From Candidatus Krumholzibacteriota bacterium (lineage in GTDB: Bacteria; Krumholzibacteriota; Krumholzibacteriia; JAJRXK01), in NCBI GenBank assembly GCA_029262065.1, contig JAJDAC010000017.1:186001-250000 (forward strand): a stretch of DNA of 64,000 nucleotides, read 5' to 3'. The position numbers were made by a program, and so were the translations under genes. Every line of letters starts with the position of its first letter. The first letter of the stretch is position 1. Shown piece by piece: positions 17,283 to 25,478 of this stretch. Below the pieces are notes generated by a model. That model searched no databases, was not told the DNA's origin, and saw only the letters and a program-made list of their open reading frames with translations.

Positions 17283-18413
17283 CTACTCCAGCACCCGGAT
17301 GTTTTTTTCCGCGCACATTTCTTTCAAGATCTTGGGCCAAACCGTGACGCTAACTTCGCCAAGGTGGGCCGTGCGCAGGAGATACATGTAGGTGCGAGCC
17401 TGCCCAATGCCACCGCCGATGCTCAACGGAATTTCATCGTCGAGAATCGCCTTGTGGTACGGCATGTCCAGGAAGTTCAACTGATTCGTCATTTCCAACT
17501 GTCGCCTCAACGTTTCCTTGTTCACCCGAATACCCATGGACGTCAGCTCGTGGCGACGGCGTGTCACGGGATTCCACACCAGGATGTCCCCATTCAGCCC
17601 ATGCATCATCTCGCCGTGCTTCTCTACGGTGGGCGTCACCCAGTCGTCGTAGTCGGCCGCTCGCATCTCGTGCGGATAGCCGTCCTTGAGGGTCCAACCG
17701 ATGCCGTAGATGAATACCGCCGGGAAGTCCTTCAAGATCGCCGTCTCCCGTTCCTTACGAGGCAGGTCGGGGTAGCGGTCCAGGATTTCCTCGGCGTGCA
17801 GGAACGTGAGCTCCTCGGGAAGCTCTGAGTACTTGTTGGTCCGCAGCTCGGGGAAGAAGTCGAACAGGTGTTGCTCGCAGCCCTTCAACACCTTCCAGAT
17901 ACTCTGCACGGTAGTGGTCAGCATCTTGAGGTTGCGATCTTCTTCGGTGATGACCATTTCCCAATCCCACTGATCGACATAGGCGCTATGGTCGTGATCC
18001 AGGAAGTAGTCTTTGCGCACCGCCCGCATGTCGGTAATGAGGCCTTCACCAACCTCCAGACCGAACTGCTTCAACGCCATCCGCTTCCACTTGGTGGCCG
18101 CCTGAACCACCTGAACCTCGAGTGGGTGTACATCGTGATCGTTGGAAATGTGGAAGTCGATGGGCGTACGAGAGCCGTCGCGGTCGAGGTAGTCGTTCAC
18201 GCCGCTGTCGCGATCGACGATCAGCGGCACCGTTACCTGTATGAGGTTCAGCTCTTTGCACAGGTGATCTTCGATGTAGTGCTTGGCCGCGTAGATCGCT
18301 TCCTGTGTCGCGCGCGGGTTCAGTAACGGCGTGTAGTCGTCGGGCAGGACTTTCCTGAGTTCCTCGTAGTTGCCGATCCCCGGGCCGGCCAGGTCAGCGA
18401 TCTTGTTCGTCAT
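17283..18413 (-). CDS. asnA: Aspartate-ammonia ligase AsnA
   Basis: 376 aa from ATG 18413, which has AAGGAG 7 bases upstream (an earlier ATG at 18431 lacks one). LNLIQVTVPLIVDRDSGVNDYLDRDGSRTPIDFHI, VDQWDWE and SIGGGIGQAR are all AsnA hallmarks. The enzyme makes asparagine from aspartate, ammonia and ATP, with a class II aminoacyl-tRNA-synthetase-like fold. It is longer than E. coli AsnA (330 aa), with an extra segment around residues 215-260. The usual GQSR is GQAR here, a small change at a conserved site. Transcribed alone. Confidence 0.93.
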   Translation of the reverse strand: MTNKIADLAGPGIGNYEELRKVLPDDYTPLLNPRATQEAIYAAKHYIEDHLCKELNLIQVTVPLIVDRDSGVNDYLDRDGSRTPIDFHISNDHDVHPLEVQVVQAATKWKRMALKQFGLEVGEGLITDMRAVRKDYFLDHDHSAYVDQWDWEMVITEEDRNLKMLTTTVQSIWKVLKGCEQHLFDFFPELRTNKYSELPEELTFLHAEEILDRYPDLPRKERETAILKDFPAVFIYGIGWTLKDGYPHEMRAADYDDWVTPTVEKHGEMMHGLNGDILVWNPVTRRRHELTSMGIRVNKETLRRQLEMTNQLNFLDMPYHKAILDDEIPLSIGGGIGQARTYMYLLRTAHLGEVSVTVWPKILKEMCAEKNIRVLE

Positions 18414-18592
18414 GAGTCGACTCCTTGGCACGCGGTGGACGGGCCGGAAGAGACCGTCGTGCCGGCCCAGCTAGAAAAAGGCTAGGAGCGGTCGGGCGAG
18501 GCGAAAGTGCGAAGTCGTGATCAGGCCGCCGAAACTCGAGCGAAGGGCGGCAGGATAGTTCGAGCGGCGGCCTTCCCCGAAACTCGAGCGAG

Positions 18593-20179
18593 TCAGGCCT
18601 GCAACGGCTCGTGGCGCTGCCACCACCGTTCCCGCTGCTCCGCCGTCCACGTGTCGGTCAGCCCCACTGTTTCCAAACGCTCGGAGAGCTCGCGCGCGGT
18701 GCGAGGCCTTTGGTTGGGGTCCTTCTCGAGACATGCCATCACAATGGCGTCCAACTCGGCCGGGATGTCGAACTCGCTGAAGGCCGAAGGTGGCTGAGGA
18801 ACGTCGCGGGCGTGGTGGATGATGGCCTCGGTGGCCGACGCCGCCTCGAACACCAGGTGGCCGGTGAGCAGCCAATAGGCAATGCAGCCCAGGGCGTAGA
18901 GATCCGCGCGACCGTCCACGGCGCCACCCATGGCCATTTCCGGAGCCATGAACGCGGGTGAACCAATGACGAGGCCCTTCTGGGTGAGCTTGGTATGGTC
19001 CGCGCTCTCCCCACTCTTTTCAGCCACGAGTCCGAAGTCCAACACCTTCACGAAATCCACGTCGCTTCCGTAGCGGCACACGAACAGATTGGCCGGCTTG
19101 ATATCACGATGAACCAGACCGGCCGCATGGGCTTCGTGCAACGAATGACAGGCCTGGCGCAGAATGTGGATGGTCCGCGCGGGCGATTGGGCTCCGTGAA
19201 GTTTGACAAACGTATCCAGGTCGAAACCGTCCAGAAGCTCCATGACGTAGTAGAAGACGTCGTCATCGGATAGCCCGAAGTCGTAGATTTCAATGGTGTG
19301 GGGCGATCGCAGGGCCGCCGTGGCCTGGGCTTCCTGCTCGAAGCGCCGCAGGGTCGTCTGCGCGTCGTGGGTTCGAATCTGGTCGGGACGAATGAGCTTT
19401 ACCGCCGCCGGGCGCGCGAGCATGCGGTGGTTGGCCCTCCAGACCTCCCCCATTCCGCCGGCGCCAATTTGTTTCTCCAGCCGATAGGCTCCCATTTCAC
19501 GGGCCCGTCGAACGTCGCTACTGAGGTTGAACATGACGCGAGCCGACGCGAACGCCATGCCGCTGACAATGATGTACGGAAAAACAAGTCCGGCAAAGAA
19601 CAACTGCGGGGGCAGGTCGAGTTGGGTCCCGCCGTAACGAATAGACAGCGCCACGGAAATCGGCACCGCCGAGCCGGAGGCAAGTGCGGCCATGAGCGCG
19701 TTCCTGGGCCGGTTGGGTACGACGATGGTGAAGCACAGAACCCACACCGCGACCCAGGACAACCCGAAGTGGTCAATTTCAGTCGCCGTTACCGGTGCTC
19801 TATCGAACGAGCCCCAGAATTCAGCGAACGCAATTCCGAAACTTCCGGCGACCTCGAAACCAAGACCCAAAACCATCGCCGTCGCGGCGGAGATGTTTGA
19901 TCGACCGACCAAGACGTACAGCAGGAGCGCGACGAGAATCGAGATGGTTCCGGGACCCCAGTCGGCAAACGTGCTGAACTCGTCACGAACCTTCCCCAGG
20001 AGCAGCACGACAAAGTAGTTTGCAAAGAAGAAGGTTCCGGCATAGATGAGGCAAATGGACCGCAGACGTTTCCGGGCGCGGTCAAGCAGGTCTTGGGGCA
20101 GTGCCCCATGACTGCGGCGCGCATCGACGGAGGATTCCCGACGCGCTTTCGCAAGGTGCAACTCTGGTGGTTCGGTCAC
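18593..20179 (-). CDS. Membrane-sensor serine/threonine protein kinase
   Basis: 528 aa starting at GTG 20179. An N-terminal membrane region has about six helices (about 40-215), then a Hanks kinase domain (about 231-500): GAGGMGEVWR, Lys261, HRDIKPAN at 357-364, DFG at 381-383. The membrane region precedes the kinase, the reverse of PknB-like layouts, and probably senses something in or at the membrane. The tail has WTAEQRERWWQRHEP after the kinase domain. A close paralog lies at 58.1 kb with the same tail pattern. No TPR or PASTA domains. Divergent from the next secreted-protein gene. Confidence 0.9.
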   Translation of the reverse strand: MTEPPELHLAKARRESSVDARRSHGALPQDLLDRARKRLRSICLIYAGTFFFANYFVVLLLGKVRDEFSTFADWGPGTISILVALLLYVLVGRSNISAATAMVLGLGFEVAGSFGIAFAEFWGSFDRAPVTATEIDHFGLSWVAVWVLCFTIVVPNRPRNALMAALASGSAVPISVALSIRYGGTQLDLPPQLFFAGLVFPYIIVSGMAFASARVMFNLSSDVRRAREMGAYRLEKQIGAGGMGEVWRANHRMLARPAAVKLIRPDQIRTHDAQTTLRRFEQEAQATAALRSPHTIEIYDFGLSDDDVFYYVMELLDGFDLDTFVKLHGAQSPARTIHILRQACHSLHEAHAAGLVHRDIKPANLFVCRYGSDVDFVKVLDFGLVAEKSGESADHTKLTQKGLVIGSPAFMAPEMAMGGAVDGRADLYALGCIAYWLLTGHLVFEAASATEAIIHHARDVPQPPSAFSEFDIPAELDAIVMACLEKDPNQRPRTARELSERLETVGLTDTWTAEQRERWWQRHEPLQA

Positions 20180-20406
20180 GCGGTTCTCCGACGGCGAGGA
20201 GCGGCGTTTCGTCTGCTTGTCCGTTGTCCGGAGAGTATGACCTGGCCTCAGGTCGGGCTCAATTCTATTCGGACGCGGCTCCTCCCAATCGAATCTGCTT
20301 GATGGTCACCGCTTATTATTTGGAAACAATTGCTGAAATCGTGGACTTTCGACGACCAAGAGCCGTACCATGATGTGGCAGGCGAACCCCAATCGGGAGG
20401 ACGACC

Positions 20407-20925
20407 ATGCTCAAGCAAGCAGTCCTGTGTTCCCTGTTCCTTCCAATCCTGTTCCTGGCCTCGGATACGAGTGCACAGGTCTACCGTCTCGCCAACGCGA
20501 GCGACTACCTCGAAGGCTGTCTCGCGGGACTTTGCCTTTGCCCGGTCCGGCTCTACGAAGAGTTGGAAGGGACGCTGCGTCTGATTCCCGACGGCGACAA
20601 CGAATTCGAAGTTCGAGATGTCAGGTGGACCGTGCTCTATGACTCAGAGGCCTTGCATTTCACGGGCGAGGGCCGATACGCGCGGCGCGGTGATGGCACT
20701 CCAAACGAGCAACGCATGGAGGTCACGCTCACGGCCGACGGCGGCGAAGCCATATTGTTCGATACTGGCTGGATACCGCTTGGCAGCAACGACGATCACA
20801 TTGATCTTCATTTGCCAATGGCAGAGATTGTCTGCTCCGGCTCGGCCTTCGACCTGAGCGCGGTTCCGGAGTCTTCGGTGTCCGATGGCGGAGTCAGTTG
20901 GAGTGCGATCAAATCACGTTGGTGA
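20407..20925 (+). CDS. Small secreted protein with C-terminal SWSAIK motif
   Basis: 172 aa. ATG 20407 follows GGGAGGACGACC. Signal peptide MLKQAVLCSLFLPILFLASDTSAQ. The mature part has a CLAGLCLCP cysteine cluster, then strands such as LEGTLRLIPDGDNEFEVRDVRWTVLYD and MEVTLTADGGEAILFDTG, suggesting one beta-sandwich domain. The tail, GGVSWSAIKSRW, matches the shared C-terminal motif of other exported proteins here. No family recognised. It converges with the endonuclease gene, 12 bases away. Confidence 0.7.
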   Translation: MLKQAVLCSLFLPILFLASDTSAQVYRLANASDYLEGCLAGLCLCPVRLYEELEGTLRLIPDGDNEFEVRDVRWTVLYDSEALHFTGEGRYARRGDGTPNEQRMEVTLTADGGEAILFDTGWIPLGSNDDHIDLHLPMAEIVCSGSAFDLSAVPESSVSDGGVSWSAIKSRW

Positions 20926-20937
20926 GGCAAACTGTGC

Positions 20938-23322
20938 CTAGGGCAGAGTGTCGCCAGCGGCCGCCAGGTTGCGCCAAATTGGTGGCGGCGACGTGACTTC
21001 CTTGGGAGTAGCGGCTTCTTCCGAACTCATGACGCTCTCGTTTCCCAGAGCATCCTGGGCACTCACCACGTAGTAGTACGCGGTTCCGTTCACGGCGCTG
21101 GTGTCGATGTAGGTACTGCGCACCACGAGTCCCACGTTCATCTGCGTGTAGGGTCCGCCCGCCGACAAGGACCGCGACACATTGTAGCCAGCCAGATCGG
21201 GTTCGGTGTTTGCGACCCAGTTCAACACGACCTGACCGTCACCACCGGCGGCGAGAACCGCCACGGGGGCAGCCGGAGCCGTCGTGTCCGCCGGTGTCGC
21301 GAAAGCCTCGGCACTATCACCGCTCTCGTTGCCGCTGTCATCTTCGGCCCGTACCACGTAGTAGTACGTGGCCCCGTTGGTGACAGACAAATCGGCATAG
21401 TCGCTTGCGACCAACAAGCCACCGACTGCAACGTATGGACCCCCCATTGCGCTGGCTCGGAAGACCGAGTAGCCCGCAAGGTCTGGTTCCGAATTGTCCG
21501 CCCAGTCCAGCGTTACTGCACCGTCGCCCGCTGTCGCAACCAACAACGTTGGCGGCGCGGGAGGTGTGACGTCTCCGCCGCCGCCCACGAAGGTCTGGCC
21601 GTTGTTGGGCAGGCCAGAAGTCTCCGCCGAGGGAACGGACCATACGAAGTCGGCAGCACTGGAACCCGTACCCGTGAGCTGAAGAGAGTCCCCGACCGGC
21701 GTGCCGCTGGTTTCGGTAACTCCGACATCGGTTGCGTTCAATCCCGCGGCCGGACCGTCCGATGCGGTCATCCCGCCTTCGTAGCTCAGGAACTCGACCA
21801 CGCTCCCCTGATCGTCCACCAAGGCGATGCCATCCGGAGCACCGTTCTGCAAGCCGGAGAATGCAAACGAGAGCATGCCGAACCCGTTCGCCTGGTCAGC
21901 GAAGCTTCCCGACAACGAAACAGTCTTGTAGACGGTTCCACCGTTGCCGTTGTAACCCACCAATGTCCAACCATTCAGGTCGGTTCCCGCCGAGCCCGCT
22001 ACTTCCACGAACTCCCCGGTATCCGAACCGGTGTTGTCGTAGTGGAATTCATTGATCCAGGGCGTCGCGAAACCGCCACCTCCGCCCTGGGGCGTAGCCG
22101 AAGACTCGAGGCTGGTCGCGCTCTCGTTGGCGGACGTGTCCACGGCGCTGACAACGTAGAAGTACTCTACGTTGGCAGTCAGGCCGATATCGATGTACGC
22201 ACTCGCAATTACCAGGTTGGTATTGATCTGCGAATATGCCCCGCCCGATGTGGCCGAGCGAAGTACGTTGTATCCGGCCAGGTCGGTTTCACTGTTGTCC
22301 GCCCAGTCCAGGCTTACAGAGCCGGTCCCGGCGGTAGCCACCAGGCTGGCCGGCGCCGCGGGAGGCGTGGTGTCATTCGCACAAGCACCATCGAACAGAC
22401 AATCGGCCCATTCGGGGTGATCGATGAACGGATTGCGATTCCCCTGGTCGATGTACACGGCATCGTTGCGCGCTCGCTCCTTGTCGTCCACGGGATCGCT
22501 CTGATGCCATTGGATCAGGACCGAGAGCATCCCCATGTACGCAACCGACTCGTTGTTTCCGGTGTTGGACGCCGCAATAAGCGATTCCACGTCGGTAAGG
22601 ATCAAATCGGGCTCGGCCACGCCGGTCGTCCCGTGGACTCCACCTTCGTAACGAATGTCCATATAGAACATTGCGCGAGCCATGTCCCCCTTGCGTCCGT
22701 TCCAGGCTTCCCAGGTACCCGACGTGAAGCTGCCCGATGTCCAGTTGCTATTGCCGGGGTACACGCCGCTACCGCCGCCGGTGCCATTGGTGAGGACGGT
22801 TATTTTTTCAGAACAACTGGATGAACAGTTTCGAAATGGTTTGTTGCTGCGGGAACTGTTGTAGCCGGAGTCACACAGGAACAGTTGATGACAGTCCGAG
22901 TACGGGTAGTTGCTGCTGCTGTCGTTCGGGAAACCGTAGCTCTTGGGCCAGGTATGCTCGCGGTTGTAGAAAGTATTGCCACCCCCCTGTTTGGGGTAAC
23001 TGTTGTTGCCGTAGACATCCAGAATGTTGCCTGGGTTGCCCGGGTCCTGATCGGCGAGCTCCAACACGTCCCACGTGTCGGTTGAACCACTCGTGTAGGG
23101 CAAACGAAAATGGTCATCGATGGTGTCGTGCAGGGTGGCCCGCAGTGAGCCCGCCGTTGTGACATCTACGGTATCGTAGTAACCAGCCGGCGGAGCCTTC
23201 TGCAAGCTGGTGTCGGCGTGGTAATCCACCCCAAGCAGGCCCTCGTCGCGCGAACATCCCGTCCAGATCAGTGCGAGAGCGACGCCGACCATGGCGATGC
23301 GCGCGGAGGAGGCTTGGTGCAT
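20938..23322 (-). CDS. Secreted endonuclease I lipoprotein with FN3 and lamin-tail domains
   Basis: 794 aa. ATG 23322 with GGAG 8 bases upstream. Signal peptide with lipobox IWTGC (Cys23). Endonuclease I domain about 40-315: REHTWPKS (121-128, catalytic His123) and DCHQL (143-147) are the EndA/NucM His-metal motifs. It degrades DNA outside the cytoplasm. Three fibronectin type III domains follow, at about 317-415, 595-690 and 690-780. A lamin-tail-like domain lies at about 425-590 (WINEFHYDNTGSDTGEFVEV). The FN3 copies share the PDLAGYNVLRS pattern. No T9SS-like tail; it ends PPIWRNLAAAGDTLP. Possible roles are DNA uptake, biofilm DNA or nutrient use. Confidence 0.9.
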   Translation of the reverse strand: MHQASSARIAMVGVALALIWTGCSRDEGLLGVDYHADTSLQKAPPAGYYDTVDVTTAGSLRATLHDTIDDHFRLPYTSGSTDTWDVLELADQDPGNPGNILDVYGNNSYPKQGGGNTFYNREHTWPKSYGFPNDSSSNYPYSDCHQLFLCDSGYNSSRSNKPFRNCSSSCSEKITVLTNGTGGGSGVYPGNSNWTSGSFTSGTWEAWNGRKGDMARAMFYMDIRYEGGVHGTTGVAEPDLILTDVESLIAASNTGNNESVAYMGMLSVLIQWHQSDPVDDKERARNDAVYIDQGNRNPFIDHPEWADCLFDGACANDTTPPAAPASLVATAGTGSVSLDWADNSETDLAGYNVLRSATSGGAYSQINTNLVIASAYIDIGLTANVEYFYVVSAVDTSANESATSLESSATPQGGGGGFATPWINEFHYDNTGSDTGEFVEVAGSAGTDLNGWTLVGYNGNGGTVYKTVSLSGSFADQANGFGMLSFAFSGLQNGAPDGIALVDDQGSVVEFLSYEGGMTASDGPAAGLNATDVGVTETSGTPVGDSLQLTGTGSSAADFVWSVPSAETSGLPNNGQTFVGGGGDVTPPAPPTLLVATAGDGAVTLDWADNSEPDLAGYSVFRASAMGGPYVAVGGLLVASDYADLSVTNGATYYYVVRAEDDSGNESGDSAEAFATPADTTAPAAPVAVLAAGGDGQVVLNWVANTEPDLAGYNVSRSLSAGGPYTQMNVGLVVRSTYIDTSAVNGTAYYYVVSAQDALGNESVMSSEEAATPKEVTSPPPIWRNLAAAGDTLP

Positions 23323-23377
23323 TTTCTTTACTCCGTAGGGGTCGCCCCGAGGGACTCACGGGTGTTGCGGCTGGTTG

Positions 23378-23488
23378 TCAATCATACCGCAGAACCCACC
23401 CCCGCGGATAACCCTGTCGGCGCATCCGTTCCTCGTGCGCGTGCCGGTTCACGTGGCACGCCCGGCACGGCGCCAGGCAGGTTTCCAT
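23378..23488 (-). CDS. Possible 36-aa cysteine-rich small protein
   Basis: An ATG at 23488, with GAGGAAAG about 6 bases upstream, opens a short frame ending at 23378 that encodes METCLAPCRACHVNRHAHEE and 16 further residues. It has three cysteines and three histidines in the first 18 residues, which resembles a zinc-binding or HNH-like C-terminus. It lies alone in the 267-base gap between two genes and may be a remnant. No family recognised. Confidence 0.3.
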   Translation of the reverse strand: METCLAPCRACHVNRHAHEERMRRQGYPRGWVLRYD

Positions 23489-23589
23489 GGTGTGCTTTCC
23501 TCACGGTGACCCTGGGAGATTGCGGCAACTTGGAGCCGACCTGACATCACCGGGGTCTCCACCGCAAGCGCCAACGCGGCCCGGAGCTC

Positions 23590-24921
23590 TCACTCCTTGG
23601 GCGCGTCGGCCTGCAACAAATCGGCTTCCTCCGCCGCTCGCTCGGCCTGGACCTCTTCGTCCAGGTGTCGATCGGGGCGCATGTCCCGGGCCGGAACCGC
23701 GGGCTGCGAGGGCTTGGCTACTTCCTTGGGCTTTGGCATGCGTTCCAGGCGCACACGCTGAATCGGTTCTGGCATTTCGAGCCCTTCGACATCGAATGCT
23801 TCCTTCACCAGGCGTATGGCCTCGCTCTTCACGCGCGCATACGAAGCGCTACGCTGGTCGACCCAGCCGTAGATGGAAAGCGTGACACTCGAGTCGCCCA
23901 ACGCCTTCACCAACACCGAAGGCCCCGGGTCGTCCGTCACACCGTCGATGCCGCCGAGTACCTGCAGAGCGAGATTCTCCGCCATTACGATGTCCACTTC
24001 GTTCGCAATTCCTACCTGGAACTCGAAACGCCGCTCGTTCTTGCGGGTGAAGTTGACGATGGTGCCCTTGTAGACGTCCGCGTTGGGAATGCGAACATGG
24101 TTACCATCGAAGGTGATCAAAATGGTTGCCCGGGACGTAAGGCGAACCACCTTGCCATCTGTGTCCCCGATTCGAATGTGATCGTTTGGGGAAAAAGGCT
24201 GTCGAATACTAAGAAGAATGCTCGCTATGTGATTCTCGACCAGGTCACGGAACGCGAAACCAACCGCCAACCCCACCACTCCGGCCGCGCCGAGGAGGGC
24301 ACCCACGAGAGCGGTGGCATCCAGGATCTCGAGCGCCAGAAACAGCCCGCAAGCGGTGATCGCGACCCGTACGACTTGTTGGACCAGATCCCTGATGAAT
24401 ACGCTCTTTGAGACCCAGCCAAAAACCAACTCCAGCCCCGCGACCCACCGCGCAAGCCAGAAGAACAGGACCGCGACGACGACCGCCACGAGGAACAGTG
24501 GAAGAGCGGCGATGAAGCTCCATAACTTGTCCTGCAATTGGTCGCGAATGGTGTCCAGGCGCATCTGCACGGATTGGGAGACTTCGATGTTGTTTTGTAC
24601 GGCAAACACACCGTCCACGCGCTTGGCCAACTCGATGGCAAGCTCCGCGTCCTCGCCGGTCGCCACCACGCCCGAGATCGCCACAACCCCCGCATTGACC
24701 GTCACCGCCGCGCCTTGCAGAGCGTCGAGGGCGCGAAATGTCCTGGACAATCGTTCCTCGATCTCGCGATCCGTGGGGCCGTCGGACGAAGAAACAATCG
24801 CGCCCTCGATAGGCGTTGTTTCCTGTGCGGAACTGACTCCCGAAGGAAGCAGCAAGCAAAGAAACAGCAAGCAAAGAAGCAAGGGGAACACGCGACGTTG
24901 CCGGGACGATTGTGGTCGCAT
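23590..24921 (-). CDS. MscS-family mechanosensitive channel with BON domain
   Basis: 443 aa. Signal peptide (1-32, ending SSAQ), a BON domain at about 50-115 (VTVNAGVVAISGVVATGEDAELAI), membrane helices at about 130-150 and 170-200, then the pore helix and MscS beta domain with GAAGVVGLAVGFAFRDLVENHIASILL. The BON domain probably faces the periplasm and contacts lipid or envelope. Such channels release solutes at osmotic downshock. The C-terminal 60 residues are charged (EVQAERAAEEADLLQ). It forms a probable operon with two small membrane proteins just upstream. A simpler MscS homolog without BON lies at 31.5 kb. Confidence 0.92.
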   Translation of the reverse strand: MRPQSSRQRRVFPLLLCLLFLCLLLPSGVSSAQETTPIEGAIVSSSDGPTDREIEERLSRTFRALDALQGAAVTVNAGVVAISGVVATGEDAELAIELAKRVDGVFAVQNNIEVSQSVQMRLDTIRDQLQDKLWSFIAALPLFLVAVVVAVLFFWLARWVAGLELVFGWVSKSVFIRDLVQQVVRVAITACGLFLALEILDATALVGALLGAAGVVGLAVGFAFRDLVENHIASILLSIRQPFSPNDHIRIGDTDGKVVRLTSRATILITFDGNHVRIPNADVYKGTIVNFTRKNERRFEFQVGIANEVDIVMAENLALQVLGGIDGVTDDPGPSVLVKALGDSSVTLSIYGWVDQRSASYARVKSEAIRLVKEAFDVEGLEMPEPIQRVRLERMPKPKEVAKPSQPAVPARDMRPDRHLDEEVQAERAAEEADLLQADAPKE

Positions 24922-24929
24922 GCTCGGCT

Positions 24930-25151
24930 CTACCCGCTACGCCGGCTCGCCGCCACCACGGCGACCCCGGCTATCAACAGGACGCCGCCGATCGCCGGAT
25001 GTATGGTCAGGCGTTCCTTCTCCGAAATGGAGAGATCCACGACTCCCAGATCAACCGACTCTTTGTTCTTCGTGTAGGTCAGGCCGCCGTAGAGAAGCCC
25101 AACGGCGCCCAGAGCCACGAGAACGATCCCCACCAGCATCAGTGGTTTCAT
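24930..25151 (-). CDS. DUF3185-like small membrane protein
   Basis: 73 aa. Two hydrophobic helices (5-23 and 53-68) flank a polar segment with LTYTKNKESVDLGVVDLSISEKERL. This layout and the helix-polar-helix pattern fit the DUF3185 family, of unknown function. It lies 8 bases upstream of the MscS-BON gene, so the two are likely co-transcribed. No further role can be read from the sequence. Confidence 0.7.
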   Translation of the reverse strand: MKPLMLVGIVLVALGAVGLLYGGLTYTKNKESVDLGVVDLSISEKERLTIHPAIGGVLLIAGVAVVAASRRSG

Positions 25152-25199
25152 TTCGATTCCATTTCGAAAAAGGGCAATCCACGACCACGCCGTGTATTG

Positions 25200-25370
25200 T
25201 TAGGGTGTGCGACCCTTGGCCAGTCCCATGATAAGTGAGATCAGGAAAATCACGATGAAAACGAAGAACAGGATCTTTGCGATGGACGCGGCGCCGGCTG
25301 CAATGCCACCGAAACCGAAGACCGCCGCTATGATCGCCACGATAAAAAAAATCAAAGCCCAGCGTAACAT
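25200..25370 (-). CDS. DUF1328 (YtjA-like) small membrane protein
   Basis: 56 aa with two membrane helices: [21 protein letters not shown] and [17 protein letters not shown]. The start MLRWAL and the central [14 protein letters not shown] are typical of the DUF1328 family, found across many Gram-negative genomes near stress genes. Preceded by GGAGTAGGAA-ATG. It lies 48 bases upstream of the DUF3185 gene and heads the channel operon. Confidence 0.85.
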   Translation of the reverse strand: MLRWALIFFIVAIIAAVFGFGGIAAGAASIAKILFFVFIVIFLISLIMGLAKGRTP

Positions 25371-25478
25371 TTCCTACTCCATTGCTTGAGATACCCGAAC
25401 CCTCCGATTCACCATGATTGGTGAACCGGCACGTCCATATCATTCGCAAACGACCATGCGCTCAAGGCACCCGATCGC

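Noticed and set aside
23378-23488. Cytochrome c-type CXXCH in the 36-aa peptide
   Set aside because: CRACH is present, but there is no signal peptide or distal heme ligand context, so heme binding is not claimed.
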